The notes below the pieces were generated by a model, which did not search any database, was not told the origin of the DNA, and saw only the letters and a list, made by a program, of their open reading frames with translations. From the IMG/VR virus record IMGVR_UViG_3300037485_000796, positions 1-30,695 of that record: DNA of 30,695 nucleotides; one strand, written 5' to 3'. Of this stretch, positions 21,360 to 29,674 are shown in pieces. The DNA is from a virus. The translations under genes were made by a program, and so were the position numbers. Each line of letters begins with the position of its first letter. Within the stretch, counting starts at the first letter, position 1.

Positions 21360-22494
21360 AGTCTTAGGACTTACCAAATTCACCAGGGGGATACAAGGAG
21401 GCACCTCAGCGGGCAAAACATTTGGAATCCTTCCAATACTTATTGACTTATGCTGCAAGACCGAACTCCTCGAGATTTCGGTTGTAGCGGAGTCGATACC
21501 CCATCTCAAAAGGGGAGCGATTAAAGACTTCAAAAAAATAATGGTATTAACAGGTCGATGGAATCCAAACCGATGGAACGCGACCGACTTTAAATACACC
21601 TTTGCCAATAATTCAGCAATCGAATTTTTTAGCGCAGAAAACGACTCTAAACTCCGAGGAGCCAGGAGAGATTTCCTGTATATGAACGAGGCGAATAATA
21701 TGACCTTCCACGCTTACACCGAACTCGCCTCACGTACTAAAAAAGGCGTCTATTTGGATTGGAACCCTGTCAACGAGTTTTGGTTTCACACCGATTTAAT
21801 GAACGACCACGACGTCGATTTTCTAATTGTAAACTACGAGGACAACGAGGCTTGCCCTGAGTCGGCCCTAAATTTTATTCTCAAAGCAAAAGAGAAAGCC
21901 AAGACCTCAACTTTTTGGGCGAACTGGTATAATGTTTATGGCTTAGGTCAACTCGGCTCACTTGAGGGCGTTGTATTCCCGAATTGGGAACAAATAGATA
22001 CAATACCAAGCGAGGCGAAGTTCTTAGGAATGGGCCTCGATTTCGGGTACTCGAATGATCCAACCGCTTTGATTGGTGTGTACGAGTACAACGGTAAAAT
22101 AATAGCCGACGAAATGATATACTCGACCTCACTTTTGAACTCGGATATTATTAAAATGATGCGACAAGACAAACGTCTACCAATTTGGGCAGACTCAGCG
22201 GAGCCGAAGTCAATCGAGGAGATACGACGAGCGGGTTTTAATATTAAAGCGGTAGTCAAAGGTGCCGACTCAATCAATTTCGGGATATCGGTATTGCAGC
22301 AGCGTGATATTTTAGTGACAAAGCAAAGCACTAACCTAATCAAAGAGCTGCGAAACTACTCCTGGGACGTGGACAAGACAGGCAAAAAACTTAATCGACC
22401 TATTGACGACTTCAACCACGCCATCGATGCGATGCGCTACTTCGCCATGATGGGCCTCGCTATAAAGCAACCGCGTAAAATGATTATAACGTAG
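21331..22494 (+). CDS. terL: Terminase large subunit
   Basis: A 387-aa packaging motor, PBSX-type. ATPase: Walker A GGTSAGKT at 23-30, Walker B FLYMNE with catalytic E120. Nuclease: D237 in GLDFGYSNDPTA, the second acid in ADSAEPKSIEEI near residue 289, and a C-terminal HAIDAMRY. All catalytic elements are present, so the enzyme should be active in both ATP hydrolysis and DNA cleavage. It overlaps the small subunit. Its last codons include the first of three CGTA-centred sites. Unlike most tailed phages, the next genes are tail genes; the portal is about 10 kb further on around the circle. Confidence 0.92.
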   Translation: MFVRTTVINKVLGLTKFTRGIQGGTSAGKTFGILPILIDLCCKTELLEISVVAESIPHLKRGAIKDFKKIMVLTGRWNPNRWNATDFKYTFANNSAIEFFSAENDSKLRGARRDFLYMNEANNMTFHAYTELASRTKKGVYLDWNPVNEFWFHTDLMNDHDVDFLIVNYEDNEACPESALNFILKAKEKAKTSTFWANWYNVYGLGQLGSLEGVVFPNWEQIDTIPSEAKFLGMGLDFGYSNDPTALIGVYEYNGKIIADEMIYSTSLLNSDIIKMMRQDKRLPIWADSAEPKSIEEIRRAGFNIKAVVKGADSINFGISVLQQRDILVTKQSTNLIKELRNYSWDVDKTGKKLNRPIDDFNHAIDAMRYFAMMGLAIKQPRKMIIT

Positions 22495-22590
22495 GTTATT
22501 TGATGCAAAACATTTGATTTTGTACGTTATAACGTACACCCGATAGGGTGCAAGTGCATGAATTTTTCCTAAAAGCGTACCCGAGGGGGT
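22484..22590. other. Palindrome and 43-bp-spaced CGTA sites, candidate packaging site or operator
   Basis: The 135-base gap 22495-22629 holds no gene. TTATAACGTA occurs at 22484-22493 and 22527-22536, 43 bp apart. A third site, CGTACCCGA (22576-22584), lies another 43 bp on and resembles CGTACACCCGA at 22533. The middle site is part of a perfect 18-bp palindrome TGTACGTTATAACGTACA (22521-22538), followed by hairpin CACCC-GATA-GGGTG (22536-22549). Spacing of about four helical turns puts all sites on one face of DNA. Position right after the terminase suggests pac/cos recognition; a late-operon operator is the alternative. Confidence 0.5.
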
Positions 22591-22600
22591 AAAAAAATAA

Positions 22601-22629
22601 ACAAAACAACATTTTTCAGTTATATAAGT
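22601..22629 (+). promoter_or_regulatory. Late bipartite element, copy 2
   Basis: ACAAAACA (22601-22608), 7 bases, TCAGTTAT (22616-22623), 6 bases, ATG at 22630. Spacing is identical to 1769 and 29675. It heads the tail operon 22630-29603. Confidence 0.65.
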
Positions 22630-23322
22630 ATGAGAGTAGTAATCCCAACAAACCTAAGCGAGATAAAATTGTCTCAATACACACGCTACCAAAAGGTATT
22701 AAAGGACAACCAAGACGATGAGACCTTTGTTTGCATCCAAATGGTGGCCATATTTTGCAACCTAAGCGTGGCCGATGTTATGAAAATCCCTGTTAACGAC
22801 TTCGCGGAGATCGTTGAGAGCATCGCCAAGACGCTCGATCAACAACCGAAGCTCGTGCAGACGTTCAAAATGGACGGCGTGAACTACGGATTTATCCCGA
22901 ATCTCGATAAGATGACACTCAGCGAACACGCAACCGCGGACACTCTACTCGGAAACGATGAAAACATACCGCTATTAATGTCGGTTTTATATCGACCAAT
23001 CAAAAGAAAAGCAGGAGCATTTTATGAAATCGAGGAGTTTGATGGCGATGAGAGCAAAGCGGATTTATTTAAAGACGTGCGAATGGATGTTGTGGTTGGC
23101 TCAATGCTTTTTTTTTGGACTTTAAGCAAAGACTTATTGAGCAATACTCTATTGCATTTGGAGGACAAGGCAGCGAGGGAGGGAGTGAATTTGGAGGAAA
23201 TTTTGGCGAGCGGTGGGGTTGGTATCAGTCATTTGTTAGAATTGCGCGAGAACTTAGAATCCACGTTCGCGATGTGGGAAAGGAGCCACTTCATGAGTCA
23301 CTCACGTTATTATCATACCTAA
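22630..23322 (+). CDS. Tail assembly chaperone-like protein, unshifted frame
   Basis: A 230-aa protein, first of the tail operon. Residues 1-160 are helical and acidic (LSEIKLSQYTRYQKVLKDNQDDETFVCIQMVAIFCNLSVADVMKI... SVLYRPIKRKAGAFYEIEEF). At residues 160-162 the codons CTT TTT TTT lie in a run of nine T. The zero frame continues 68 codons to the stop at 23322, while the -1 frame reads into a 86-codon extension. Two products from one start are typical of tail assembly chaperones (lambda G/GT). The zero-frame C-terminus (DLLSNTLLHLEDKAAREGVN...) is less distinctive. Not a recognised enzyme; chaperone role is from genome logic. Confidence 0.72.
   Translation: MRVVIPTNLSEIKLSQYTRYQKVLKDNQDDETFVCIQMVAIFCNLSVADVMKIPVNDFAEIVESIAKTLDQQPKLVQTFKMDGVNYGFIPNLDKMTLSEHATADTLLGNDENIPLLMSVLYRPIKRKAGAFYEIEEFDGDESKADLFKDVRMDVVVGSMLFFWTLSKDLLSNTLLHLEDKAAREGVNLEEILASGGVGISHLLELRENLESTFAMWERSHFMSHSRYYHT
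23107..23115 (+). promoter_or_regulatory. Candidate -1 ribosomal frameshift site
   Basis: CTT TTT TTT in the zero frame: T TTT TTT is a perfect X-XXY-YYZ slippery heptamer inside nine T (23108-23116). Shifting -1 leads from F162 into the frame at 23115. A perfect 6-bp hairpin GCAATA-CTC-TATTGC (23141-23155) lies 25 bases downstream, farther than a usual stimulator. Confidence 0.65.
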
Positions 23323-23375
23323 TCGACGAGGCCCAGGAGGAGGCCAAACAAATTAAAAAACAAATGAAATCATGA
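23115..23375 (+). CDS. C-terminal extension reached by -1 frameshift
   Basis: The -1 frame adds 86 residues to the first 162 of the chaperone-like gene, giving a fusion of 248 aa. The extension reads LDFKQRLIEQYSIAFGG, a Gly/Glu-rich linker, then FGERWGWYQSFVRIARELRIHVRDVGKEPLHESLTLLSYLIDEAQEEAKQ. The W-G-W-Y motif followed by a helix and a PLHESL.LLSYL segment is common in Bacteroidota phages just after chaperone genes, which shows the frame is coding. It has no ATG of its own; a TTG at 23115 could also start it. Its stop overlaps the next start (ATGA). Confidence 0.7.
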   Translation: MDFKQRLIEQYSIAFGGQGSEGGSEFGGNFGERWGWYQSFVRIARELRIHVRDVGKEPLHESLTLLSYLIDEAQEEAKQIKKQMKS

Positions 23376-23836
23376 GAGCATTTTACCAAGCAATCGACTA
23401 CATAAAGGCCACGCTCGAAAGCGCGCCGCTACTTACGACCATTACTCACGGCACCGATATAATCGACAACGTGAAAAAAAATATATTCCCCCTGGCTCAC
23501 ATCAACGTACTATCGTCGAGCGTAACCACTGGCGTGGTGACTTTCACTTTTGAGGTGGCCTGCGTTGATATTCGCAATATGTCAAAGGTGCAAGTGACTG
23601 ACAAATTTTTGGGCAACGACAACGAACTCGATAACCTCAACACGTGTCATGCGATACTCAATTACATGATTACAAAGATGAGGCTCCGACGCAACGACGA
23701 TGACATCGAACTCGTAAACGATCCAACGCTTCAACCTATTTTGATGGCGTTCACAAATGCCCTCGATGGGTGGCGTTGTGAGATTGAGCTGCAAGTTCCA
23801 AACGACGATTTCACAGTTTGCTGCGATGGAAACTAA
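23372..23836 (+). CDS. Tail completion/terminator-like protein
   Basis: A 154-aa protein with a helix (FYQAIDYIKATLESAPLL), then strands (HINVLSSSVTTGVVTFTFEVACVDI), a helical LDNLNTCHAILNYMITKM and a final strand pair (GWRCEIELQVPNDD). That order (helix, three strands, helix, strand) is the tail-terminator/gpU-like fold, whose hexamer caps the tail tube. Length fits. It overlaps the chaperone extension (ATGA) and the next gene by 11 bases. Assigned from fold pattern and order, not from close similarity. Confidence 0.62.
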   Translation: MRAFYQAIDYIKATLESAPLLTTITHGTDIIDNVKKNIFPLAHINVLSSSVTTGVVTFTFEVACVDIRNMSKVQVTDKFLGNDNELDNLNTCHAILNYMITKMRLRRNDDDIELVNDPTLQPILMAFTNALDGWRCEIELQVPNDDFTVCCDGN

Positions 23837-24356
23837 AATAGTACAGCAGGCCCTCAACGAATTTGGAGCGATGGTTGTGCAGCGCGCACAAGCCAACCTC
23901 AAAACAGGGGGCCGATACGGTACAAATAATGCGAGCGGTAAGTTATCAAGGTCGCTCAACTTTAAAACTAAGATTAACCCGAACTCTTTGGAGTTTGACT
24001 TTTACGCTGAGGACTATTGGAAGTTTTTAGATTACGGGACCAAAGGAAGTCAGTCGAGTAGAAAGGCACCGAACTCACCTTATAAGGCTGCAGCTTCAAC
24101 CGCTGCAATCGACAAGTGGGTAGTTCGTAAAGGACTCAAAGGAACGAGGGGTAAAGATGGCCGTTTTTCAAGTCGCAAGTCGATGGTTGACGCCATCACA
24201 AGGTCGATAAATAAAACAGGGACATACGAGACGAAATTCTTTAGGAACGCCTTTGATTTAGAATACAAAAATTTTGATGAGGTCATCGCTGAGAAGTACG
24301 GCCTCGATTTAGAATCATTTTTAAAATACGTAGTAAATGAAAATATTAAACGTTAG
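23826..24356 (+). CDS. HK97 gp10-like neck/tail completion protein
   Basis: The ATG at 23826 is preferred over one at 23757, which would overlap the previous gene by 80 bases. The 176-aa product starts METKIVQQALNEFGAMVVQRAQANL, a helix, followed by GGRYGTNNASGKLSRSLNFKTK and a strand LEFDFYAEDYWKFLDYGTKG. The helix plus YxxFLDYGTKG-type turn is the signature of HK97 gp10-family neck proteins. C-terminal half is basic and helical. It overlaps the following gene by 20 bases. Confidence 0.68.
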   Translation: METKIVQQALNEFGAMVVQRAQANLKTGGRYGTNNASGKLSRSLNFKTKINPNSLEFDFYAEDYWKFLDYGTKGSQSSRKAPNSPYKAAASTAAIDKWVVRKGLKGTRGKDGRFSSRKSMVDAITRSINKTGTYETKFFRNAFDLEYKNFDEVIAEKYGLDLESFLKYVVNENIKR

Positions 24357-25437
24357 GTCGCCCTATTTTATCGAAGTTGATGAGAACGATCAAGTTGCCG
24401 CGCAGGTTAAATTATGGATTTGGCATAAAGGCGAAACTGAGCCGACTGAGGCAACCTATACCCTGGAGAAAAATATCGTATCGGCTGCATCACCTGCGAT
24501 TATATTTAATATCGCGCCATATATCGCGGAGAAAATCATGCCGATTGATGCGGACCCGAGAGCATACGCTCACGAAGAGTCAAACGATGTTTGGGTGTAC
24601 GTTCGCGCCGAGTGGTATTACCAATTAGCAGGCGATAAAACGTGGCTTCCTGTGCGCGAGATTGATTACATTGGTGTAAATGGGTTTACTTCTTACATGG
24701 GTGGCGCAAATCAAGATACAACGGCTCCAATCGCGTACTTAACAAACCCCGATATCAATCAATATTATAACGAGGATACAATCCAAGACGATTTGCCCTA
24801 TTTCAACGTATTAATTGAGCATGATGGCGAGTCACTAACCGAGGCTAAATGGACCAATCGACGCACTTTTACATCAAGCACTCAAGTATTATTGGACGAT
24901 AGTTTTCCTGCTGACACTTATATGTTTATGATACCCGCAAAAGACGCGGGAATTGCAGACCATAACTACGGAAACGATGTAATAATCGAGAGCGAACTCG
25001 TAGAAACGATACAACCAACGGTCACTTTTCTGCCAATTTGCGAGGCGAAATATACGCCAGTGACTTGCGAGTTTATAAACCGATACGGAGGGTGGCAATT
25101 CCTTGTATTTTTCAAGGCTCAAACAAATAGTTTGCAGGTTGAAAACTCGACCTTTCAACTATTGCCCGATTATTGGGACTACAACCCGCTGCGAAATCAG
25201 TTTCAATCGTTCAATTTTAAAGGTAAGCAATCAGTCACTTTAAATACAGGGTGGGTTGATGAGAATTTTGCTAACGTGATTACCGATTTAATGTTGAGCG
25301 AGACCGTTTTATTGGACAATAAGCCTGTAAATGTAAAGACCAAATCGACTGCGCTTAAGACACGTCTTAAAGATAAAAATATCAACTATACAATCGAGTT
25401 CGATTACTCTTATAACCTTATAAATGACGTCGTATAA
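24337..25437 (+). CDS. Tail structural protein, distal-tail-like
   Basis: A 366-aa beta-rich protein starting MKILNVRSPYFIEVDENDQVAAQVKLWIWHKGE. The N-terminal half looks like two beta-sandwich domains. The C-terminal half, from about residue 235, has CEAKYTPVTCEFINRYGGWQFLVFFKAQT, LNTGWVDENFANVITDLMLSE and NINYTIEFDYSYNLINDV, a conserved block in uncharacterised tail proteins of Bacteroidota phages. It lies between neck genes and the large tail protein, so a distal tail or adhesin-hub role is likely, but order here is unusual. One base overlaps the next gene. Confidence 0.6.
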   Translation: MKILNVRSPYFIEVDENDQVAAQVKLWIWHKGETEPTEATYTLEKNIVSAASPAIIFNIAPYIAEKIMPIDADPRAYAHEESNDVWVYVRAEWYYQLAGDKTWLPVREIDYIGVNGFTSYMGGANQDTTAPIAYLTNPDINQYYNEDTIQDDLPYFNVLIEHDGESLTEAKWTNRRTFTSSTQVLLDDSFPADTYMFMIPAKDAGIADHNYGNDVIIESELVETIQPTVTFLPICEAKYTPVTCEFINRYGGWQFLVFFKAQTNSLQVENSTFQLLPDYWDYNPLRNQFQSFNFKGKQSVTLNTGWVDENFANVITDLMLSETVLLDNKPVNVKTKSTALKTRLKDKNINYTIEFDYSYNLINDVV

Positions 25438-27761
25438 TGCAGAACGTACAACTTTACATTTATGTTGACGATGCTCTTGGTGTACCTGTTGCGCATCGCA
25501 TTGAATTATTTAACGACGAAAAAATAAGCGTTACCTCAAGCATCCAAAACTTCAACGATATTGGCAAACTCTTTACCGACTACTCGCAGACGTTTACAAT
25601 CCCCGCGAGCAAACATAACAACGCGATTTTTCGCCACTGGTATGAATCGTCCGTGGGTGATACAAATGATATCAATCCCCAAAACGTAGATAACGCGTTC
25701 GACCATCGAATTAAGTACTACGGCTTTATCGAGATTGACACAGTCCCATTTCGTGACGGCAAATTCACAATGCAGAAGGCCAACAAAAAGAATGGATTTA
25801 TAGAATCTTATAGCATTAATTTCGTAGGGAATTTGGTGCAGCTCAAAGACAAATTCAAGGAGGATAAACTGAATCAACTTGAGGGCCTTGACGAGTTAAA
25901 TTTTGAGTATAATTTTGCAAATGTTATTACCGTTACTTTTGCTCAAGCCGACTTAAAATTTCCACTTATCGGAAGCGACCGACGCTATGAATATGAAACG
26001 GGAACTATAAGCGATATCACAACCACAACTGGAGCGATTAATTATGGGGAGTTGTTCCCTGCGGTTAGAGTTAGCAAAATATTTGATTACATAGAAAGTA
26101 GATACGGCATCTCTTTTGAGGGCGAATTTTTAAACTACGACCAATTCAAGCAGCTATTTTTATACTGCAAAAACACTGAGACATTTAATTTTTATAGCGA
26201 CCCTTTATCTCCAAATTTTAGCACAAAGGATGGAGGGTTTACTCAAATGGATTTAGCAACTGACACGCTTACATTTTCATTTCAGCAAGAGCCAAATGCA
26301 TTTCGTTTTGAATCGTGGATAAAAATTACACCTACAATTTCAACAATTACCTATAGCGTTCAAATTTATGACAACGGAACTCTTTGGAATACGTTTGAGA
26401 ATTTAACAGGCTACCAAGATTTAAATTATTTCAGCCGCTACCGTGCAGATGAGAATTTAATAAGCGGGCAATTCGTTACTCACGTTTTTACGTACAAATT
26501 AACATCCGAAGTTCCGATGACATTTGACTCGGAGGTAAATTTAAAAAAGAACAGCGGTATTTATAACCGAAAGGCTTGGGCTTATGCCGATACAACTTCG
26601 GGAGATTTACAAATTAGTAGATACATGCCTGATATGACAGTCGATACGTTTGTGACTGCAATCGTCAAAGCGATGAATTTGGTAATTGTGCCAATCGCTG
26701 AGGATAGGTTTTTATTCCAACCGATGGAGGCATGGTATCAAGAGGGAGACCTTAGAGACATTACGGAATTTGTTGAGGCTGAAGATATCGAGATATCAAG
26801 GCCCAACCTATTCAAACAAATAGCGTTCAAATATGAGAAATCGGAGAACGTATTAAACAACGCTTATCGAACGCTTTATAACTTAGATTATGGCGACCTT
26901 ATTTTCGACAATCCCGACTCGGCCTTTACTTCAAATTACGAGGTCAAGCTGCCATTTGAGGATATTATGTGGGAGCGATATACGGACACTAATTTTATAA
27001 CGGCAACCTGTTGGAATAAGGATTTAAAAGCGTACACTCCAAAGCCTATATTAATGTATTTAAATGGCACTCAATCACTCGCTGGAGGGGATCCAATTTA
27101 TTATACTGATGGAGTAATATTTGACACAAGTACTGAATATTTTAGGTTTACAAACGAAATCGCTTTGGGGGGTACTGATTTAAGTTATGTCAATACGCTA
27201 AATTGGAATACTGAAATCTCAACCTGGTATTTAGCGCAAGCGACAAACGGTTTATTTCAGCAGTACTATGCGAACTCGATTTTTAACATTTACAACCAAC
27301 GCACGCGAGTAATAAAAGCGAAGGCGCATTTTAATACTTACCTACTTACGTCTCTAAAATTAAATGATAAAATCGCGCTCTCAAATAAACGCTATATAAT
27401 CAACTCGATGACTACCGACCTAACCAGTGGAGAAGTTAACTTGGAACTATTAAACGACTTCCGAGTAATCGACGGCTCCCCACTTTTACGTTACTCAAAT
27501 ATGACCGCGCTATCGGTTGACAATACAGCCCAAGTTGTGCAGTTTTTAATATATAAAATTAACTACGATACATTTGACACGGTTACCTCGGGAGGCTTTT
27601 TAAGTTACCCGATTACAGCTGATAACGATGCGGATATTGTCTTGGACGTGACTATTCCCGCAAATACAAGCGGTATTGAACGCGATGACTCAATCGCTTT
27701 ACAATACTACAAAAATGGAGTTTTAACCGAAGTAAAAATAGACGTTATACAATATGCTTAA
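25437..27761 (+). CDS. Large tail protein, baseplate-hub-like
   Basis: A 774-aa protein. Its N-terminus (MQNVQLYIYVDDALGVPVAHRIELFNDEKISVTSSIQNFNDIGKLFTDYSQTFTIPASKHNNAIFRHWYES) has the F-(S/T)-DYSQTFTIPA element widespread in Bacteroidota phage tail proteins. The middle is rich in aromatic strands, and around residue 560-660 NYEVKLPFEDIMWERYTDTNF and KAKAHFNTYLLTSLKLNDKIAL resemble tail-hub domains. No lysozyme or protease motif is visible. Large size and position before the tape measure suggest a tip or hub protein. It overlaps the next small gene by 8 bases. Confidence 0.68.
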   Translation: MQNVQLYIYVDDALGVPVAHRIELFNDEKISVTSSIQNFNDIGKLFTDYSQTFTIPASKHNNAIFRHWYESSVGDTNDINPQNVDNAFDHRIKYYGFIEIDTVPFRDGKFTMQKANKKNGFIESYSINFVGNLVQLKDKFKEDKLNQLEGLDELNFEYNFANVITVTFAQADLKFPLIGSDRRYEYETGTISDITTTTGAINYGELFPAVRVSKIFDYIESRYGISFEGEFLNYDQFKQLFLYCKNTETFNFYSDPLSPNFSTKDGGFTQMDLATDTLTFSFQQEPNAFRFESWIKITPTISTITYSVQIYDNGTLWNTFENLTGYQDLNYFSRYRADENLISGQFVTHVFTYKLTSEVPMTFDSEVNLKKNSGIYNRKAWAYADTTSGDLQISRYMPDMTVDTFVTAIVKAMNLVIVPIAEDRFLFQPMEAWYQEGDLRDITEFVEAEDIEISRPNLFKQIAFKYEKSENVLNNAYRTLYNLDYGDLIFDNPDSAFTSNYEVKLPFEDIMWERYTDTNFITATCWNKDLKAYTPKPILMYLNGTQSLAGGDPIYYTDGVIFDTSTEYFRFTNEIALGGTDLSYVNTLNWNTEISTWYLAQATNGLFQQYYANSIFNIYNQRTRVIKAKAHFNTYLLTSLKLNDKIALSNKRYIINSMTTDLTSGEVNLELLNDFRVIDGSPLLRYSNMTALSVDNTAQVVQFLIYKINYDTFDTVTSGGFLSYPITADNDADIVLDVTIPANTSGIERDDSIALQYYKNGVLTEVKIDVIQYA

Positions 27762-27891
27762 TCACATTTTACAAATGCTCAAAATCGCTGAGCAATACGA
27801 GAACACCGAGACGATTGCAATCGCCAAGGGGCGATACGAATACACACGCAACTATTTACAACTATTTAAAAAGGCACTAAAATGGCAATAG
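27754..27891 (+). CDS. Small tail-operon protein, 45 aa
   Basis: A 45-aa helical, basic protein (MLNHILQMLKIAEQYENTETIAIAKGRYEYTRNYLQLFKKALKWQ). It starts inside the end of the hub-like gene and its stop overlaps the tape-measure start by 10 bases, matching the packing of the operon. Short helical proteins just before tape-measure genes may help its assembly. No further evidence. Confidence 0.6.
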   Translation: MLNHILQMLKIAEQYENTETIAIAKGRYEYTRNYLQLFKKALKWQ

Positions 27892-29603
27892 AGAAGGTAA
27901 TTGATATAAAAGTACAAGGCAACGCCGACCAAGCGGTTGGCAGTTTACGCTCGCAATTAAGAGAGGCGCAGGCGGATGTCGCTAAACTCTCGGATAAGTT
28001 CGGGGCCACTTCAGCGGAGGCGGTGAAAGCTGCACAAAAAGCCGCTGAATTAAAAGACCGAATCGGAGACGCCAAAGCCTTAACCGACGCTTTCAATCCC
28101 GATGCTAAATTCAAAGCGTTAACGAGTTCACTCGCAGGAGTTGCGGGAGGATTTGCAGCAGTCCAAGGAGGGATGGCTTTATTTGGTGTGCAATCAAAAG
28201 AAGTCGAGGCTACACTTTTAAAAGTTCAAAGCGCGATGGCCTTGTCTCAAGGAATACAAGCCGTTGGAGAAAGCGTTGACTCATTTAAGCAATTGAGCGC
28301 AGTTATCCAAAACTCAACGGCGTTTCAAAAAATTAATTCAGCAGCGACAACCGTTGCAGCCGTAATTCAAAAAGTTTTTACAGGAGCCGTAAATACAACC
28401 TCGGTTGCGTTTAATTCCTTAAAAGCTGCAATAGTTGCAACTGGTATCGGTGCGCTTGTTGTTTTAATTGGAACTGCTATACAATATATGAATAGCATGG
28501 GCGATGAGACCGAAGAGGCTGCAAGAAAACAAGATTTATTAAACGATGCAGTTGACCGCAGTAATGCCGCCTTAAGTGAAGAGTTAAAAGGTATTGATTA
28601 TGTAAACAAAGCAAGAAGATCAAGAGCAATTATTGCAGGACAAAGCGAATCTGAAATTGTTAAAATAGAAAAAGAGGCAAATCAAGAAAGACTCGCTGCG
28701 TTAAAATCCAACCAAGAGCGACAACTCGAGTTATTAAACAACTCAAAAGGCGATCGTAAAAAACAACAAGAGGCAGTCGTAAAAGCAGATAAAGAATATT
28801 ATGACGAAATTAATAGACAAGAGCTTGACAGACTACAAAAACAAGCGGATAACTCAGTAAAAGCAAGAGAAAAACAAGACTCAGAAGCCGCAAAAGCAAA
28901 AGAAAAGAGAATCTCTGACTATGAAAAAGACAAGGCAGAGACGATTAAGCAAAGTGAGGAAATTGATGAGTTGACCTACAATTTTAGAAAAGGCGCAGTT
29001 CAAAAAATCGCTCTAATAAATACTGAAAGTATAAACGCTAAATTAAAAGAGGATCAATTACTTGTTGAAAAAGAAAAAGAAAACTCAGACGCAAGAGTAA
29101 AATTAGCAGAGGCAGAGGCCGCAGCAAAGGAGGCTCTTATTGCAAAAACTGCAAGCGTACTAAGTAGAGGCGCAGACCTATTGGGTAAAAATACCGCAGC
29201 GGGTAAAGCGATGGCAATTGCAGCAGCAACCATAAATACTTACCAAGGTATTACTGCGGAGCTTGCGACCAAAACAGTTACGCCGTTTGAGATTGGTTTG
29301 AAAATAGCAAACGTTGCAATTATTGCCGCAACAGGTTTCAAAGCCGTAAAAGATATTATATCGGTAAAAGTCCCCGGCGGTGGCGGTGGCGGAGCTGCTC
29401 CCAGTGGCGGAGGTATGGCAGGCGGTGCAGGTGCAACGGCTCCACAATTCAACGTCGTTGGCTCAACAGGTGTCAACCAATTAGCGGGTGTAATGGGAGC
29501 GCAGCAACAAACGCCAGTGCAAGCCTACGTCGTAGCCAATAACGTGACAACGGCCCAATCACTTGACCGCAATATAATCCAAAGCGCAACGCTTGGAGGG
29601 TAA
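27882..29603 (+). CDS. Tape measure protein
   Basis: A 573-aa, mainly helical, Ala-rich protein. N-terminal coiled coil (SLRSQLREAQADVAKLSDKFGATSAEAVKAAQKAAELKDRI), then hydrophobic helical stretches, including about residues 185-205 (IVATGIGALVVLIGTAIQYM), then a long charged coiled coil (residues 210-420), a second Ala-rich hydrophobic region (AIAAATINTYQGITAEL...VAIIAATGFKAV) and a Gly-rich end (GGGGGGAAPSGGGMAGG). This profile is typical of tape measure proteins, which set tail length; its size predicts a rather short tail. Last gene of the tail operon, followed by a 100-base gap. Confidence 0.85.
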   Translation: MAIEKVIDIKVQGNADQAVGSLRSQLREAQADVAKLSDKFGATSAEAVKAAQKAAELKDRIGDAKALTDAFNPDAKFKALTSSLAGVAGGFAAVQGGMALFGVQSKEVEATLLKVQSAMALSQGIQAVGESVDSFKQLSAVIQNSTAFQKINSAATTVAAVIQKVFTGAVNTTSVAFNSLKAAIVATGIGALVVLIGTAIQYMNSMGDETEEAARKQDLLNDAVDRSNAALSEELKGIDYVNKARRSRAIIAGQSESEIVKIEKEANQERLAALKSNQERQLELLNNSKGDRKKQQEAVVKADKEYYDEINRQELDRLQKQADNSVKAREKQDSEAAKAKEKRISDYEKDKAETIKQSEEIDELTYNFRKGAVQKIALINTESINAKLKEDQLLVEKEKENSDARVKLAEAEAAAKEALIAKTASVLSRGADLLGKNTAAGKAMAIAAATINTYQGITAELATKTVTPFEIGLKIANVAIIAATGFKAVKDIISVKVPGGGGGGAAPSGGGMAGGAGATAPQFNVVGSTGVNQLAGVMGAQQQTPVQAYVVANNVTTAQSLDRNIIQSATLGG

Positions 29604-29636
29604 AAATCAATTTAAAAGTTAAAGATTGAGTCAAGT

Positions 29637-29658
29637 TTTTCAATTTAAAAATTGAAAA
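29637..29658. repeat. AT-rich perfect inverted repeat
   Basis: TTTTCAATTT (29637-29646) and AAATTGAAAA (29649-29658) are perfect reverse complements with 2 bases between. TCAATTTAAAA also occurs at 29607. It lies in the 100-base gap after the tape measure and 16 bases before late element copy 3. No T run follows on the + strand, so it is more likely a protein-binding dyad or weak RNA hairpin than a terminator. Confidence 0.5.
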
Positions 29659-29674
29659 CGAAAAAAAGTTTATA

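Noticed and set aside
21948-22343. Long open frame on the minus strand opposite the large terminase
   Set aside because: It is a shadow of a clearly coding gene with all catalytic motifs. The same holds for minus-strand frames opposite the portal, primase, chaperone and tape measure genes.
23115-23375. Chaperone extension as an independent TTG-started gene
   Set aside because: Possible, but the slippery heptamer joining the two frames at exactly this point makes a frameshift product the better explanation.
29637-29658. Terminator after the tape measure gene
   Set aside because: The hairpin is A/T only and is not followed by a T run on the coding strand.
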